Shown here: in pieces, positions 26,562 through 36,287 of the stretch
Numbering within the stretch: the first letter of the stretch is position 1
Layout: the number at the start of each line of letters is the position of its first letter
Assembly: GCA_021773355.1 (NCBI GenBank)
Contig: JAJFKE010000046.1
Location: 124,001 to 188,000 of the forward strand
Direction: 5' to 3'
Source: Gammaproteobacteria bacterium
GTDB lineage: Bacteria > Pseudomonadota > Gammaproteobacteria > Pseudomonadales > Pseudohongiellaceae
Length of the DNA stretch: 64,000 bases
Position numbers and translations under genes: made by a program
Notes under the pieces: generated by a model
The model's database searches: none
What the model saw: the letters and a program-made list of their open reading frames with translations, nothing else
What the model was told of the DNA's origin: nothing

Positions 26562-28187
26562 GTGTCAGTTGAAAATATAAAAGTTCCAGACCTGGGAGAC
26601 GCCAGTGAAGTAGAAGTTATCGAGTTGTTAGTCTCGGTAGGGCAATCAGTTGAAGAAAATGACTCGCTTCTGGTTTTGGAAAGTGACAAGGCAGCCATGG
26701 AGATTCCGGCTCCTATGGCAGGTGTCGTTAAGAGTATTTCTGTCAATCTCGGTGATCAGGTCAGTTCTGGCAGTGAAATGTTGTCACTTGAGGTAGCAGA
26801 AGCGAAGCAAACTGCCGCATCCGAACCTAAAAAGGTGGAACAGTCAGCGGCAGCTGCAGAGATTGAGGAAGAGGCGGCTGAGACCATTGCTACGTCCTCT
26901 AAAACTGGTACGGAAGCCTCTCCCAGCGCAAGTTCGCATACTGTCGAGGTCCCGGATCTGGGGACAGATGACGAAGTTGAGATCATAGAAGTCCATATAA
27001 AGCCGAGCGACTCGGTTGCTATTGATGATGTACTCATCACCTTGGAATCGGACAAAGCCGCGATGGATGTGCCTGCACCTTTTGCAGGTGTTATAGAGTC
27101 TTTGCTGGTAGCTGTAGGAGATAAAGTCAAAACCGGCACTGCCATAGCAAAAATGTTAGCTACTGCACCTGAACCAGAAAAAAAATCAGCGAAACCTGCT
27201 GAAGCTGCACCTCCCCCTAAAACGGTAAGCCAGCCTGCAGAGTCGCCAGCCATTGGCAACACGCAGCCACCTGGAATTCAGCCCAAATCCGGATCTAAAG
27301 TATATGCCGGGCCGGCAGTCAGAAAATTAGCTAGAGAACTGGGTGTAGATTTGCAGCTGGTGAGTGGCAGCGGTGCTAAATCCAGAATCGTAAAGGAAGA
27401 TATTCACAGTTTTGTTAAGAACAGAATTAATGCGCCTGTTGGCCAGTCCGTCTCGGTCTCTTCAGTTCCCGATATTGATTTCAGTCAGTTTGGTGAAATA
27501 GAACAGCAGCCCCGAAGTAAGTTGCATAGGCTCACCGCAACAAATATGCATAGGAACTGGGCGAGTATTCCTCATGTTGCTCAGTTTAATGAGGTAGACG
27601 TTACCGATCTGGAAGATTTCAGAGCTGATTTGAAAGTCGAGGCCGAACGCAAGGGTGTTAAGTTGACGTTCATGCCGTTTCTTCTGAAGGCATGTGCAAA
27701 GGCCTTGTTGGAATACCCACAATTTAATGTGTCACTTCACTCCTCAGGTGAATATGTGATTCAGAAAAAATATATTCATATAGGCATGGCAGTGGCTACT
27801 GCCGCCGGGTTAGTTGTGCCGGTAATCAGAAATGTAGACCAGAAAACAATTTGGCAATTGGCCGCTGAGGTAATCGAGCTGTCCGATAAGGCTAAGAGTA
27901 GAAAGCTCAGCGCGGCAGAGATGCAGGGCGCTTGCTTTACCATCTCCAGCCTAGGCGCCATCGGCGGGACTGGCTTTATACCTATAATTAATGCGCCAGA
28001 AGTGGCTATTCTCGGCGTAGCAAAAACAGATATCAAAGCTGTTTATATTGACGGTGTATTTGTACCCCGAAAGGTTCTGCCAATTACACTTTCCTATGAT
28101 CATAAGGCGGTAAATGGTGTGGATGGAGGCTTATTCGCTACCTATCTGGGTAAATTATTGGCTGATGTAAGGCACCTGGCGCTGTAA
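26562..28187 (+). CDS. aceF: Dihydrolipoamide acetyltransferase (E2) with two lipoyl domains
   Basis: AceF forms the core of the pyruvate dehydrogenase complex. The 541 residues contain two lipoyl domains (lipoyl-lysine motifs LESDKAAMEIP near residue 42 and LESDKAAMDVP near residue 165), joined by Ala/Pro/Glu-rich linkers. Next come an E1/E3-binding domain (AGPAVRKLARELGVDL near residue 250) and the catalytic domain ending with the active-site His in LSYDHKAVNGVDGG. The start is GTG 26562 behind AGGAG at 26548-26552. Two lipoyl domains is common in this group; E. coli has three. Confidence 0.97.
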   Translation: MSVENIKVPDLGDASEVEVIELLVSVGQSVEENDSLLVLESDKAAMEIPAPMAGVVKSISVNLGDQVSSGSEMLSLEVAEAKQTAASEPKKVEQSAAAAEIEEEAAETIATSSKTGTEASPSASSHTVEVPDLGTDDEVEIIEVHIKPSDSVAIDDVLITLESDKAAMDVPAPFAGVIESLLVAVGDKVKTGTAIAKMLATAPEPEKKSAKPAEAAPPPKTVSQPAESPAIGNTQPPGIQPKSGSKVYAGPAVRKLARELGVDLQLVSGSGAKSRIVKEDIHSFVKNRINAPVGQSVSVSSVPDIDFSQFGEIEQQPRSKLHRLTATNMHRNWASIPHVAQFNEVDVTDLEDFRADLKVEAERKGVKLTFMPFLLKACAKALLEYPQFNVSLHSSGEYVIQKKYIHIGMAVATAAGLVVPVIRNVDQKTIWQLAAEVIELSDKAKSRKLSAAEMQGACFTISSLGAIGGTGFIPIINAPEVAILGVAKTDIKAVYIDGVFVPRKVLPITLSYDHKAVNGVDGGLFATYLGKLLADVRHLAL

Positions 28188-28210
28188 CAAGGTTGTAGTG
28201 CGCATGCCAA

Positions 28211-28978
28211 CTACGCAGGGTAAAATAATTGCTGGTTGCCACTGGTCACCGATTTAATTGAGCAATTGTAAGCCTTGCTTAGATTTTCTTCACTTAGAAT
28301 TTCGTCGCGCTCACCCAGCAGAAATTCCCCGTCATCGAGTAACAAGATAATGTGCTCACAGAAACGAGCTGCCAGATTTATGTCGTGTGTCGCCATTAAC
28401 AGACTCGCAGAGTTTTCGGCTATTTTTTCCTCTAATACCGACAGTAGTTTTACCTGAAAGGCAACATCAAGATGATTGCTGGGCTCGTCCAGTAGAAATA
28501 CCTGTGGAGTTTGAGCCAGCAACATGGCTAAAGCCAGGCGTTGTAACTCGCCACCGGATAGCGTGTCGACTTCGCGTTCTGAGAGAGCCTGCAAATCGAA
28601 CGCTGCCAGCGCCGCGCGAGCAATGTCGATGTCCTTTGGCTCGTCCTTAAATAATGATTGCAAGTGGGGGTATCTTCCCAACATGGCAGTTTCAAATACC
28701 GTAGCCGGGAGTGTATCCATGCCCTGCTGGAATAGAATACCAATTTTGCTCGCTAATTCTCTCTGTGTCAGATTAACTATATCTACACCGTCCAGAAGGA
28801 TATTACCTTTATTAGCTGATCTTTGTCCGATGAGGCTGTGCAGCAGAGTAGTTTTCCCCGCGCCGTTTTTTCCCAGCAATGCCCAGCGTTCGTTTGCAGC
28901 TATCTGCACTGTTAAATTTTGGCAGATGCTTTTTCCGGCAATCTCTATATCGAGGGATTGAAGTTGTAGAGTCGCCAT
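28211..28978 (-). CDS. ABC transporter ATP-binding protein, BtuD/FecE type
   Basis: 255 residues with Walker A LLGKNGAGKTTLLHSL near residue 35, signature LSGGELQRLALAMLLAQ near residue 140 and Walker B VFLLDEPSNHLD. This is the ATPase of a type II importer for cobalamin, haem or siderophore. It starts 1 bp after the permease stop, so the two are translationally linked. No substrate-binding protein or TonB-dependent receptor is next to it, so the ligand stays open; a cobalamin riboswitch was looked for upstream and not found. Confidence 0.92.
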   Translation of the reverse strand: MATLQLQSLDIEIAGKSICQNLTVQIAANERWALLGKNGAGKTTLLHSLIGQRSANKGNILLDGVDIVNLTQRELASKIGILFQQGMDTLPATVFETAMLGRYPHLQSLFKDEPKDIDIARAALAAFDLQALSEREVDTLSGGELQRLALAMLLAQTPQVFLLDEPSNHLDVAFQVKLLSVLEEKIAENSASLLMATHDINLAARFCEHIILLLDDGEFLLGERDEILSEENLSKAYNCSIKSVTSGNQQLFYPA

Positions 28979-28979
28979 T

Positions 28980-29960
28980 CTATTTCCTTATAGTGGACCT
29001 GAGAATGAGAATAAAAGCGGGCACTCCGATTACGGCAGTCACAACTCCGACCGGCAATTGCTGCGGTGCTATTAGAGTTCTTGCAAGGCTATCTGCAAAG
29101 ACCAGAAAACTTCCTCCAAGCAAGATGGAGCAAGGAATCAGCATTCTGTGATCTCGGGCACCCAATAGTCTGAGCATGTGAGGGATAATCAATCCGACAA
29201 ACCCAACAGACCCAGCAATGGTTACAGCTGTTGCAGTAAATGCTGAAGCAGAAAAGAATAGAAGTAGCCGTAGAGGTCTAATACTAATTCCCAGGCTAAC
29301 AGCTAATAATTCGCCCCTAATGAGAACGTTTAATGAGCGACTAAGCACAAGTCCGCCAGCCAGACCTATTAACAACAATAGGAAATGCCCAACTCCAACC
29401 TGGCTTTGACTCAGGTCTCCCATCAGCCAGAAAAGCATGCTTTGAACATTGTTAGTGGAGCTAGTGGTAAGCAAAATATTTATTACGGCTCCCCAGCCTG
29501 CAGAAACAACTACACCAGTTAGCAAGAGTCTGGTTACCGACCAGCTGCCAAATTTGTTGGCGATGCCAAACACCAGCAAGATAGATATGCCAGCGCCGCC
29601 AAAAGCGGCGTTGGAAAGCCAGAAACCGGAGACACCCAACAGAATGGCGGAAAGAGCCCCTACGGCGGCTCCCCCAGATATTCCCAGAATATAGGGGTCA
29701 GCGAGGGGGTTACGCAGTAATACTTGCATAATTACGCCGGACAGGGACAACAGGCCGCCGGTAACGAAAGCCGCTAGAGTTCTGGGTATGCGGATTTCCT
29801 CAAGTACTTGCCGACTCAGATTATTTTCTGCAGAAGAAAAATTGGAAACAAGCTGACCCAGAGAAATTTCGACGCTGCCACTTAGAAGTGAGAAAAGTAC
29901 ACTGATCAGCGTAAAAATAAGCAGCAATGTAAGCAGCAACAACTGCCTGTTCGCGATCAA
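28980..29960 (-). CDS. FecCD/BtuC family ABC transporter permease
   Basis: 326 residues with eight to ten hydrophobic segments and the family motifs RIPRTLAAFVTGGLLSLSGVIMQVLLRNPLADPYILGIS-like in pieces (NPLADPYILGISGGAAVGA) and GFVGLIIPHMLRLLGARDHR, which contacts the ATPase. It would form the BtuC-type channel for a corrinoid, haem or ferric siderophore. The ATPase gene follows directly. The start is ATG 29960 with AAGGA-like bases upstream. The substrate cannot be read from the sequence. Confidence 0.92.
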   Translation of the reverse strand: MIANRQLLLLTLLLIFTLISVLFSLLSGSVEISLGQLVSNFSSAENNLSRQVLEEIRIPRTLAAFVTGGLLSLSGVIMQVLLRNPLADPYILGISGGAAVGALSAILLGVSGFWLSNAAFGGAGISILLVFGIANKFGSWSVTRLLLTGVVVSAGWGAVINILLTTSSTNNVQSMLFWLMGDLSQSQVGVGHFLLLLIGLAGGLVLSRSLNVLIRGELLAVSLGISIRPLRLLLFFSASAFTATAVTIAGSVGFVGLIIPHMLRLLGARDHRMLIPCSILLGGSFLVFADSLARTLIAPQQLPVGVVTAVIGVPAFILILRSTIRK

Positions 29961-30194
29961 AAGGATATCCTTGTTTGTGCTCGTTAGCAGTCGTGTAACT
30001 GATTGATTTGATTAGCAGGTTCAGCTATCTCTTAACTTGGTCGATGTTATCATTTAATGTGCTGGTTTCACTATTAAGTTAAATGTTGGATTGTTAAACT
30101 GTGTCTGTCTTCTCAAGACGTCTTGTGATGATCGGAGCGGTCTAGATAAAAATAGTGAGCTCTTACCCGGATAGATACAGGAGCGGAATACGCA

Positions 30195-30680
30195 ATGCCT
30201 TCATTCGATATAGTTTCAGAAGTTGATATGCACGAGGTGAATAACGCGCTCGATCAGGCGAATCGAGAGGTGGGAACACGCTTCGATTTCAAAGGCATTG
30301 ATGCTTCCTTTGAATTGAATAAAGATTCAGATATTACGGTCACTGCGGAAGCAGACTTTCAGATTCAACAGATGCTGGAAATGTTGAGATCAAAGATGGT
30401 TAAGCGTGGCATCGATATAAAGAGTCTGAAAGAGGGAGACGTTCAACTTGTTGGGCAAAAAGCCAGTATGACGGTTATTGTACAACAAGGTATCGAGTCT
30501 GAAATAGCTAGAAAAATTGTTAAGTCAGTGAAAGAAGCCAAACTCAAAGTTCAAACAGCGATTCAAGGTGATAAGCTAAGGGTCACGGGAAAGAAGAGGG
30601 ACGACCTACAACAAGTGATAGCCTTGCTGAAAGAGACCAGTCTTGGGATTCCTTTGCAATACGATAACTTTCGAGACTAA
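30195..30680 (+). CDS. yajQ: YajQ family nucleotide-binding protein
   Basis: 161 residues, the usual length, with two ferredoxin-like domains. Conserved N-terminus MPSFDIVSEVDMHEVNNALDQ, then TRFDFKG near residue 35, and a C-terminus ending QYDNFRD. Family members bind cyclic di-GMP in Xanthomonas and Pseudomonas; in other species tRNA or nucleotide binding has been reported. AGGAG precedes the ATG. It is followed by the AmpG-like gene after ~43 bp. Confidence 0.95.
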   Translation: MPSFDIVSEVDMHEVNNALDQANREVGTRFDFKGIDASFELNKDSDITVTAEADFQIQQMLEMLRSKMVKRGIDIKSLKEGDVQLVGQKASMTVIVQQGIESEIARKIVKSVKEAKLKVQTAIQGDKLRVTGKKRDDLQQVIALLKETSLGIPLQYDNFRD

Positions 30681-30723
30681 ATTTAGGTTACGAATTCTGT
30701 TGTTTATCAATTAAGGATCACTT

Positions 30724-32085
30724 TTGTCGCAACCACTATCGTTTGCAGATTCCCTCCGGGCATTAAAGGATAAGCGTTTTCTAACAATCTTATTGTTCGG
30801 ATTCTGTAGTGGTTTTCCCTATGTACTAACCGGTTCGGTACTCACCCTCTGGCTTCAAGAGACGGGTTTTTCACGTTCTACCATTGGTTTTATTGGGGCG
30901 GTGGGCACGGTCTATGCGATTAACTGGATGTGGGCACCCTTTGTCGATCGCGTAAAATTACCAATTCTTCATCGGCTGTTTGGACAGCGCAGATCTTGGA
31001 TTCTACTCTGCCAGATGGCTATAGCACTGTTATTGCTGGCCATAAGTCTGGGCGATCCTCGAGAAAACCTTCTCTACGTAACACTAATAGCAGTGGCCAT
31101 TGCTACTTTTGGTGCCACTCTGGATATTGCGGTTGATGCCTATCGCATAACCATCTTCTCGCGCGAAGAAATGGCCGTCAAAATGCCCTATGCCGCAGCA
31201 ATGACTACCACTGGGTGGTGGGCCGGCTATGGCTTCATCGGCGGAGCATTAGCACTGGCCCTGGGTGGCGAGACCATCGGTCTGGATTGGCCCGTGGTGT
31301 ATCGCTGCCTGGTTTTACTCTACCTGTTTATTTTTCTGTTGGTTATTGCATCACCGGAACCGGTTATTGAAACTGCTGATTTGATCCCGGAGTCGGTAAA
31401 CAAGAATTCCAAGAACTCGATTACAGCCTGGGTGACTAAATATTTCCTGATTCCCTTCAAGGAATTCTTTGATCGCTGTGGTTTTAGACTCGCGCTCTCT
31501 GTTTTGATTTTTTTATTGGTGTTTAAGCTGGGCGAAGCCATGCTAGGCCGCATGTCTCTGGTGTTCTATGTTGAAGTAGGATTTACCACAGATCAGATCA
31601 GCTTCTATCAGAAATTTTTCGGAGGTTTAGTTACGGCAGTATTTGCAATCCTGGCTGCCGTAGTCAACACACGATTCGGAGTGATCAAGGGTTTGTTTAT
31701 CGCTGGTGTGGCTATGGCAGCAGCAAATTTGTTGTATGCCTTGCTGGCGGTCATAGGTCCTAACACCAATTTTTTAATGTTTGCGTTAATTATAGATAAT
31801 TTTTTCGTGGCATTTTCGACCGTGGCTTTCGTTTCTTTTATCTCATATTTCACCAGTCGCACCTATACTGGAACCCAATATGCGTTGATGGTCTCGATTT
31901 CAAATCTTGGCAGAACCACACTAGCTGCAGGAAGTGGGGTGTTAGTGGATTTTCTCGAAGGTGATTGGGCAGTATTTTTTATTCTTACCAGCCTTATGGT
32001 TATTCCTGGTCTGTGTCTTCTACTTTGGGTAGGAAAATTGATGAAACCATATGGCAAAGTGCAGAGTGCTCAACCCGCCGCTTGA
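30724..32085 (+). CDS. ampG: AmpG-like muropeptide permease (MFS)
   Basis: 453 residues with ~12 to 14 transmembrane segments and the AmpG signatures LLFGFCSGFPYVLTGSVLTLWL and WMWAPFVDRVKLP. AmpG imports GlcNAc-anhydromuropeptides from the periplasm, supplying the substrate of AmpD (encoded at 21971). The start is TTG 30724 with AAGGA at 30713-30717, 6 nt away; no ATG fits. Its last 16 bp overlap the convergent alkyltransferase-like gene. AmpG paralogues are common in this group, so the substrate assignment is probable rather than certain. Confidence 0.87.
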   Translation: MSQPLSFADSLRALKDKRFLTILLFGFCSGFPYVLTGSVLTLWLQETGFSRSTIGFIGAVGTVYAINWMWAPFVDRVKLPILHRLFGQRRSWILLCQMAIALLLLAISLGDPRENLLYVTLIAVAIATFGATLDIAVDAYRITIFSREEMAVKMPYAAAMTTTGWWAGYGFIGGALALALGGETIGLDWPVVYRCLVLLYLFIFLLVIASPEPVIETADLIPESVNKNSKNSITAWVTKYFLIPFKEFFDRCGFRLALSVLIFLLVFKLGEAMLGRMSLVFYVEVGFTTDQISFYQKFFGGLVTAVFAILAAVVNTRFGVIKGLFIAGVAMAAANLLYALLAVIGPNTNFLMFALIIDNFFVAFSTVAFVSFISYFTSRTYTGTQYALMVSISNLGRTTLAAGSGVLVDFLEGDWAVFFILTSLMVIPGLCLLLWVGKLMKPYGKVQSAQPAA

Positions 32086-32396
32086 GTCCAGCCAAACTTC
32101 TTCAGCGAAAACCGCCCGTTCACAAACACTACCCCTTCAGCTTCGAGCCTGCTTTTCTGTGTCTGGTATTCTCTGCTGTCATGTGGAAACGAAAGCTTTC
32201 CCTGCGAATTAGCAACCCGGTACCAGGGTAGTTTTGTCCCCTCTGGGAGATTCTTCATCACATGACCAACATACCTGGCGTAGCCTGGTAATCCTGCCAG
32301 TTTTGCAACCTGGCCATAGCTGGAAACCTTACCCCGAGGAATTTGGTGCACCACCTGCCAAATTTTTTCCTTGTTACTGATTGCTGAATCTTCCAT
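32070..32396 (-). CDS. Alkyltransferase-like protein (MGMT-fold, no catalytic Cys)
   Basis: The domain of O6-alkylguanine-DNA alkyltransferases is present (IPRGKVSSYGQVAKLAGLPGYARYVGHVM), but the PCHRV active-site motif reads PWYRV. The methyl-accepting Cys is replaced, as in ATL proteins such as YbaZ that bind alkylated bases and hand them to nucleotide excision repair. ATG 32396 (MEDSAISNKEK) gives 108 residues, the usual ATL length; the frame also allows GTG 32441. Its 3' end overlaps the ampG-like gene by 16 bp, tail to tail. Confidence 0.9.
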   Translation of the reverse strand: MEDSAISNKEKIWQVVHQIPRGKVSSYGQVAKLAGLPGYARYVGHVMKNLPEGTKLPWYRVANSQGKLSFPHDSREYQTQKSRLEAEGVVFVNGRFSLKKFGWTQAAG

Positions 32397-32484
32397 GGTA
32401 AATATTCCAGGTTTTCGCCAAGGCGATAATTCTGCTTTCACTCGTGATAAAGTGTCTGCATTATAAATTCAACCGGGGTTTGCT

Positions 32485-33006
32485 GTGCGTTTTCTTTTCA
32501 TTTTTTTCATCTTGATACCTTTGACAGAGATGATGCTGTTGTTTGAGGTAAGTGATCGAATCGGCGCTCTGTATACACTGAGCCTGGTGGTGGCAACGGC
32601 GGTTATTGGCGTGCAGATACTGAAGCGACAGGGCTTCGCAACCTTGACTCGCGCGAATCAGCGCCTGCAGTCGGGAGAGCTGCCAGCGCAGGAGATTGTG
32701 GAAGGGATGCTATTGGCGGCGGCTGGCGCTCTATTACTCACCCCCGGCTTTATTACCGATACTATCGGTTTCATATTCCTCACTGGGCCTCTGCGTCGGT
32801 CTATCGCCCGCAGGGTGATTCGCTCGGGTATGGTGAAGGCTATGGGCGGTTCTTCAACAGCTGCAAACTTCCGTTATTGGTCCAGTAGTAGTAAAGGCAA
32901 TGACCCCGGTGTGGCCAACGTCTATGAAGGTGATTACTCTGAGGAATCTGGCACTCTGCCGGATGGCATGCAAAAACCCTCCGATGAGGGCGACAGGCAT
33001 GAATAA
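32485..33006 (+). CDS. fxsA: FxsA family membrane protein
   Basis: 173 residues starting at GTG 32485 with MRFLFIFFILIPLTEMMLLFEVSDRIGA. Three or four transmembrane helices include the conserved LLAAAGALLLTPGFITDTIGF, followed by a polar C-terminal tail. In E. coli FxsA overproduction relieves F exclusion of phage T7, and fxsA likewise lies upstream of groES-groEL. About 250 bp, with a heat-shock promoter, separate it from groES. Confidence 0.93.
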   Translation: MRFLFIFFILIPLTEMMLLFEVSDRIGALYTLSLVVATAVIGVQILKRQGFATLTRANQRLQSGELPAQEIVEGMLLAAAGALLLTPGFITDTIGFIFLTGPLRRSIARRVIRSGMVKAMGGSSTAANFRYWSSSSKGNDPGVANVYEGDYSEESGTLPDGMQKPSDEGDRHE

Positions 33007-33083
33007 AATATGCAATAAAAACATATAGTTACATATGATGCCCTGGCTGGACCAAAAAAAGCTGCGGTAAATGCTTTGAAAGC

Positions 33084-33112
33084 ATTGAATTTTCTCCGAC
33101 TATCCCCATTTA
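33084..33112 (+). promoter_or_regulatory. Sigma-32 (heat-shock) promoter of groESL
   Basis: ATTGAAT at about 33084-33090 and CCCCATTTA at 33104-33112 are separated by 13 bp. They match the sigma-32 consensus (CTTGAA and CCCCATnTA), the -10 perfectly. Transcription would start near 33120, giving a ~140-nt leader for groES. No CIRCE operator was seen, consistent with RpoH-type control. Confidence 0.82.
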
Positions 33113-33260
33113 GGTGACATCAACTAATTTGCTCAGACCGCCAGAAATAGCAGCCTGGGCTACAGATTGGTACTTTGAGGATGATCACGACAGCCACCGG
33201 GGCTGCAGTGATTGCTTTCAGTTCTGTTAATCAAATCGTTTGATTTGGGAGTGATAAAAA

Positions 33261-33551
33261 ATGAAGATCCGGCCTTTACAAGATCGCGTCGTAGTGCGAC
33301 GCACAGAAGAAGAAACAACCTCTGCTGGAGGCATAGTACTACCAGGTTCCGCTGCTGAGAAACCCGCACAAGGCGAAGTGATTGCGGTTGGCCCTGGCAA
33401 GCGCCAGGAAAACGGCGAAACGCAGCCGGTAGATTTAAAAGTTGGTGATACCGTAGTTTTTGGTAAGTATTCCAGTAATACAGTGAAAATTGGTGACGAA
33501 GAGTTATTGATTTTGAATGAAAGCGAAATATTTGGCGTTATTGAAAAGTAG
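33261..33551 (+). CDS. groES: Co-chaperonin GroES
   Basis: GroES caps the GroEL cage. The 96 residues are of standard length, with the N-terminus [14 protein letters not shown], the mobile-loop region [17 protein letters not shown] and the C-terminal [12 protein letters not shown]. The start is ATG 33261 with GGGAGTGA upstream. groEL follows after 53 bp. Confidence 0.98.
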   Translation: MKIRPLQDRVVVRRTEEETTSAGGIVLPGSAAEKPAQGEVIAVGPGKRQENGETQPVDLKVGDTVVFGKYSSNTVKIGDEELLILNESEIFGVIEK

Positions 33552-33601
33552 TCGATACCGACCCGCCTTCAACAATCATTTAGACAAGACAGGAATTATG
33601 A

Positions 33602-35251
<1,650 letters not shown>

Positions 35252-35427
35252 AAAATCGAAATCTGGGGAGGTCTTGAGCCTCCCTGGCTTCGTTGCTTCA
35301 GGACTTCCGATGCTCATGTATGGTTTATACACTCCGCTTCGGCTTCCTAAAGCGCCTCGCCAGGAAGGCCCAATCCTCTCCCCAGAGTCCGATTTTGGCT
35401 GCTGATAGATAGCACAACGATCAGTAG

Positions 35428-35459
35428 AAAGGCAGAACCCTATGGTCCTGCCTTTTTTT
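35428..35459 (+). terminator. Terminator of repeat unit 1 (first after groEL)
   Basis: AAAGGCAG (35428-35435) pairs with CTGCCTTT (35448-35455), with a T-run to 35459. This is the first strong terminator downstream of groEL and probably ends the groESL transcript. Confidence 0.85.
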
Positions 35460-35626
35460 ATATCTGCGGATGTTGAGCCTTCCTGGCTTCGTTGCTTCAG
35501 GACTTCCGATGCTCATGTAGGGTTTATACACTCCGCTTCGGCTTCCTAAAGCGCCTCGCCAGGAAGACTCAATCCTCTCCCCAGAGTCCGATTTTGAAAA
35601 CTGCTGGATAGCACAACGATCGATAG

Positions 35627-35658
35627 AAAGGCAGAACTTCTTGGGTTTTGCCTTTTTT
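35627..35658 (+). terminator. Terminator of repeat unit 2
   Basis: AAAGGCAGAAC (35627-35637) pairs with GTTTTGCCTTT (35645-35655; one G-U pair), followed by T's to 35658. Confidence 0.8.
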
Positions 35659-35815
35659 GTTTGGAGGCTCTTTGGATTCGTTGCTTCAGGACTTCCGATG
35701 CTCATGTAGGGTTTATACACTCTGCTTCGGCTTCCTAAAGCGCCTCGCCAGGAAGACTCAATCCTCTCCCCAGAGTCCGATTTTGAAAACTGATGGACAG
35801 CACAACGATCGGTAG

Positions 35816-35847
35816 AAAGGCAGAACTTCTTGGGTTTTGCCTTTTTT
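35816..35847 (+). terminator. Terminator of repeat unit 3
   Basis: The same stem as unit 2, 189 bp further on: AAAGGCAGAAC (35816-35826) and GTTTTGCCTTT (35834-35844), then a T-run. Confidence 0.8.
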
Positions 35848-36004
35848 GTTTGGAGGCTCTTTGGATTCGTTGCTTCAGGACTTCCGATGCTCATGTAGGG
35901 TTTATACACTCCGCTTCGGCTTCCTAAAGCGCCTCGCCAGGAAGGCCCAATCCTCTCCCCAGATGCCGATTTTGAAAACTGCTGGATAGCACAACGATCA
36001 GTAG

Positions 36005-36037
36005 AAAGGCAGAACCTTTAAGGTTCTGCCTTTTTTT
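36005..36037 (+). terminator. Terminator of repeat unit 4
   Basis: AAAGGCAGAACCT (36005-36017) and AGGTTCTGCCTTT (36021-36033) are exact reverse complements with a 3-nt loop, and T's run to 36037. This is the strongest of the four. Confidence 0.88.
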
Positions 36038-36055
36038 GTTGCTCTAGAAAAAGCG

Positions 36056-36192
36056 TTAGGCGTTAACTAGTATTTGCTTGGCGAAGTCCTGGTTGATTAG
36101 CTTATTCAGGGAAGAGTCTGGGTAGTTGGGCGGCAGTTCTGGAAGTCTAAATAATAGGCGTGTTCCCACGCATAGCAGACAAGGGTTGGGAT
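36056..36192 (-). pseudogene. 3' remnant of an Fe/Mn superoxide dismutase gene, frameshifted
   Basis: Read on the minus strand, IPTLVCYAWEHAYYLDFQN is the metal-binding C-terminal motif of Fe/Mn superoxide dismutase (D/A-WEHAYYLDYQN). After a one-base deletion near 36126-36131 the reading continues in another frame as NYPDSSLNKLINQDFAKQ to a stop at 36056-36058, where a normal protein ends. Nothing of the first ~150 codons is present; upstream lies a hairpin and the PuuD-like gene. The fragment directly abuts the repeat array, suggesting past rearrangement here. Confidence 0.8.
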
Positions 36193-36227
36193 ACTGTCGT
36201 AGCGGGGTGGGCCGATTACTTTAAGAA

Positions 36228-36271
36228 CTGCTCTCCCTATTGCTAAATAAAAATAGCAATAGGGAGAGCAG
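36228..36271. terminator. Perfect 18-bp hairpin between the SOD remnant and the PuuD-like gene
   Basis: CTGCTCTCCCTATTGCTA (36228-36245) and its exact reverse complement (36254-36271) flank an 8-nt AATAAAAA loop. It lies 16 bp past the stop of the minus-strand PuuD-like gene and probably terminates it, although the following U-run is weak. Confidence 0.7.
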
Positions 36272-36287
36272 AGAATGGAGAAATTGT

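Larger units (their letters stand above)
35286..36037 (+). repeat. Array of four ~189-199 bp direct repeats, each ending in an intrinsic terminator
   Basis: Units begin with the conserved CGTTGCTTCAGGACTTCC at 35291, 35490, 35679 and 35868, so the periods are 199, 189 and 189 bp. Each unit contains, in order: GCTCATGTAGGGTTTATACAC, here split as GCTCATGTA and TTTATACACT; GGCTTCCTAAAGCGCCTCG; CAATCCTCTCCCCAGA; CACAACGATC; and a hairpin AAAGGCAGA...TGCCTTTTTT. CTTCCTGGC near the start of a unit can pair with GCCAGGAAG in its middle. Units 2 and 3 are nearly identical; 1 and 4 differ mainly in the terminator stem. It lies immediately after groEL. The minus strand reads an open frame through the repeats, but this follows from the 189-bp period and is probably not a gene. 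Confidence 0.9.

Noticed and set aside
29961..30190. Possible cobalamin riboswitch upstream of the BtuC-like gene
   Set aside because: The conserved B12-box (GCCACTGG) was not found in the minus-strand leader. The GCCACTGG at about 28237 lies inside the ATPase 3' end and is not upstream of any gene start.
35265..35284. GGGAGG...CCTCCC hairpin as the groEL terminator
   Set aside because: The stem is short and no T-run follows, so the repeat-unit terminator at 35428-35459 is the better candidate.
35421..35909. 162-codon minus-strand frame (MYKPYMSIGSPEATN...) through the repeat array
   Set aside because: The frame persists because the repeat period of 189 bp is divisible by three, and its peptide repeats with it. 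It runs through terminator hairpins and has no start signal.
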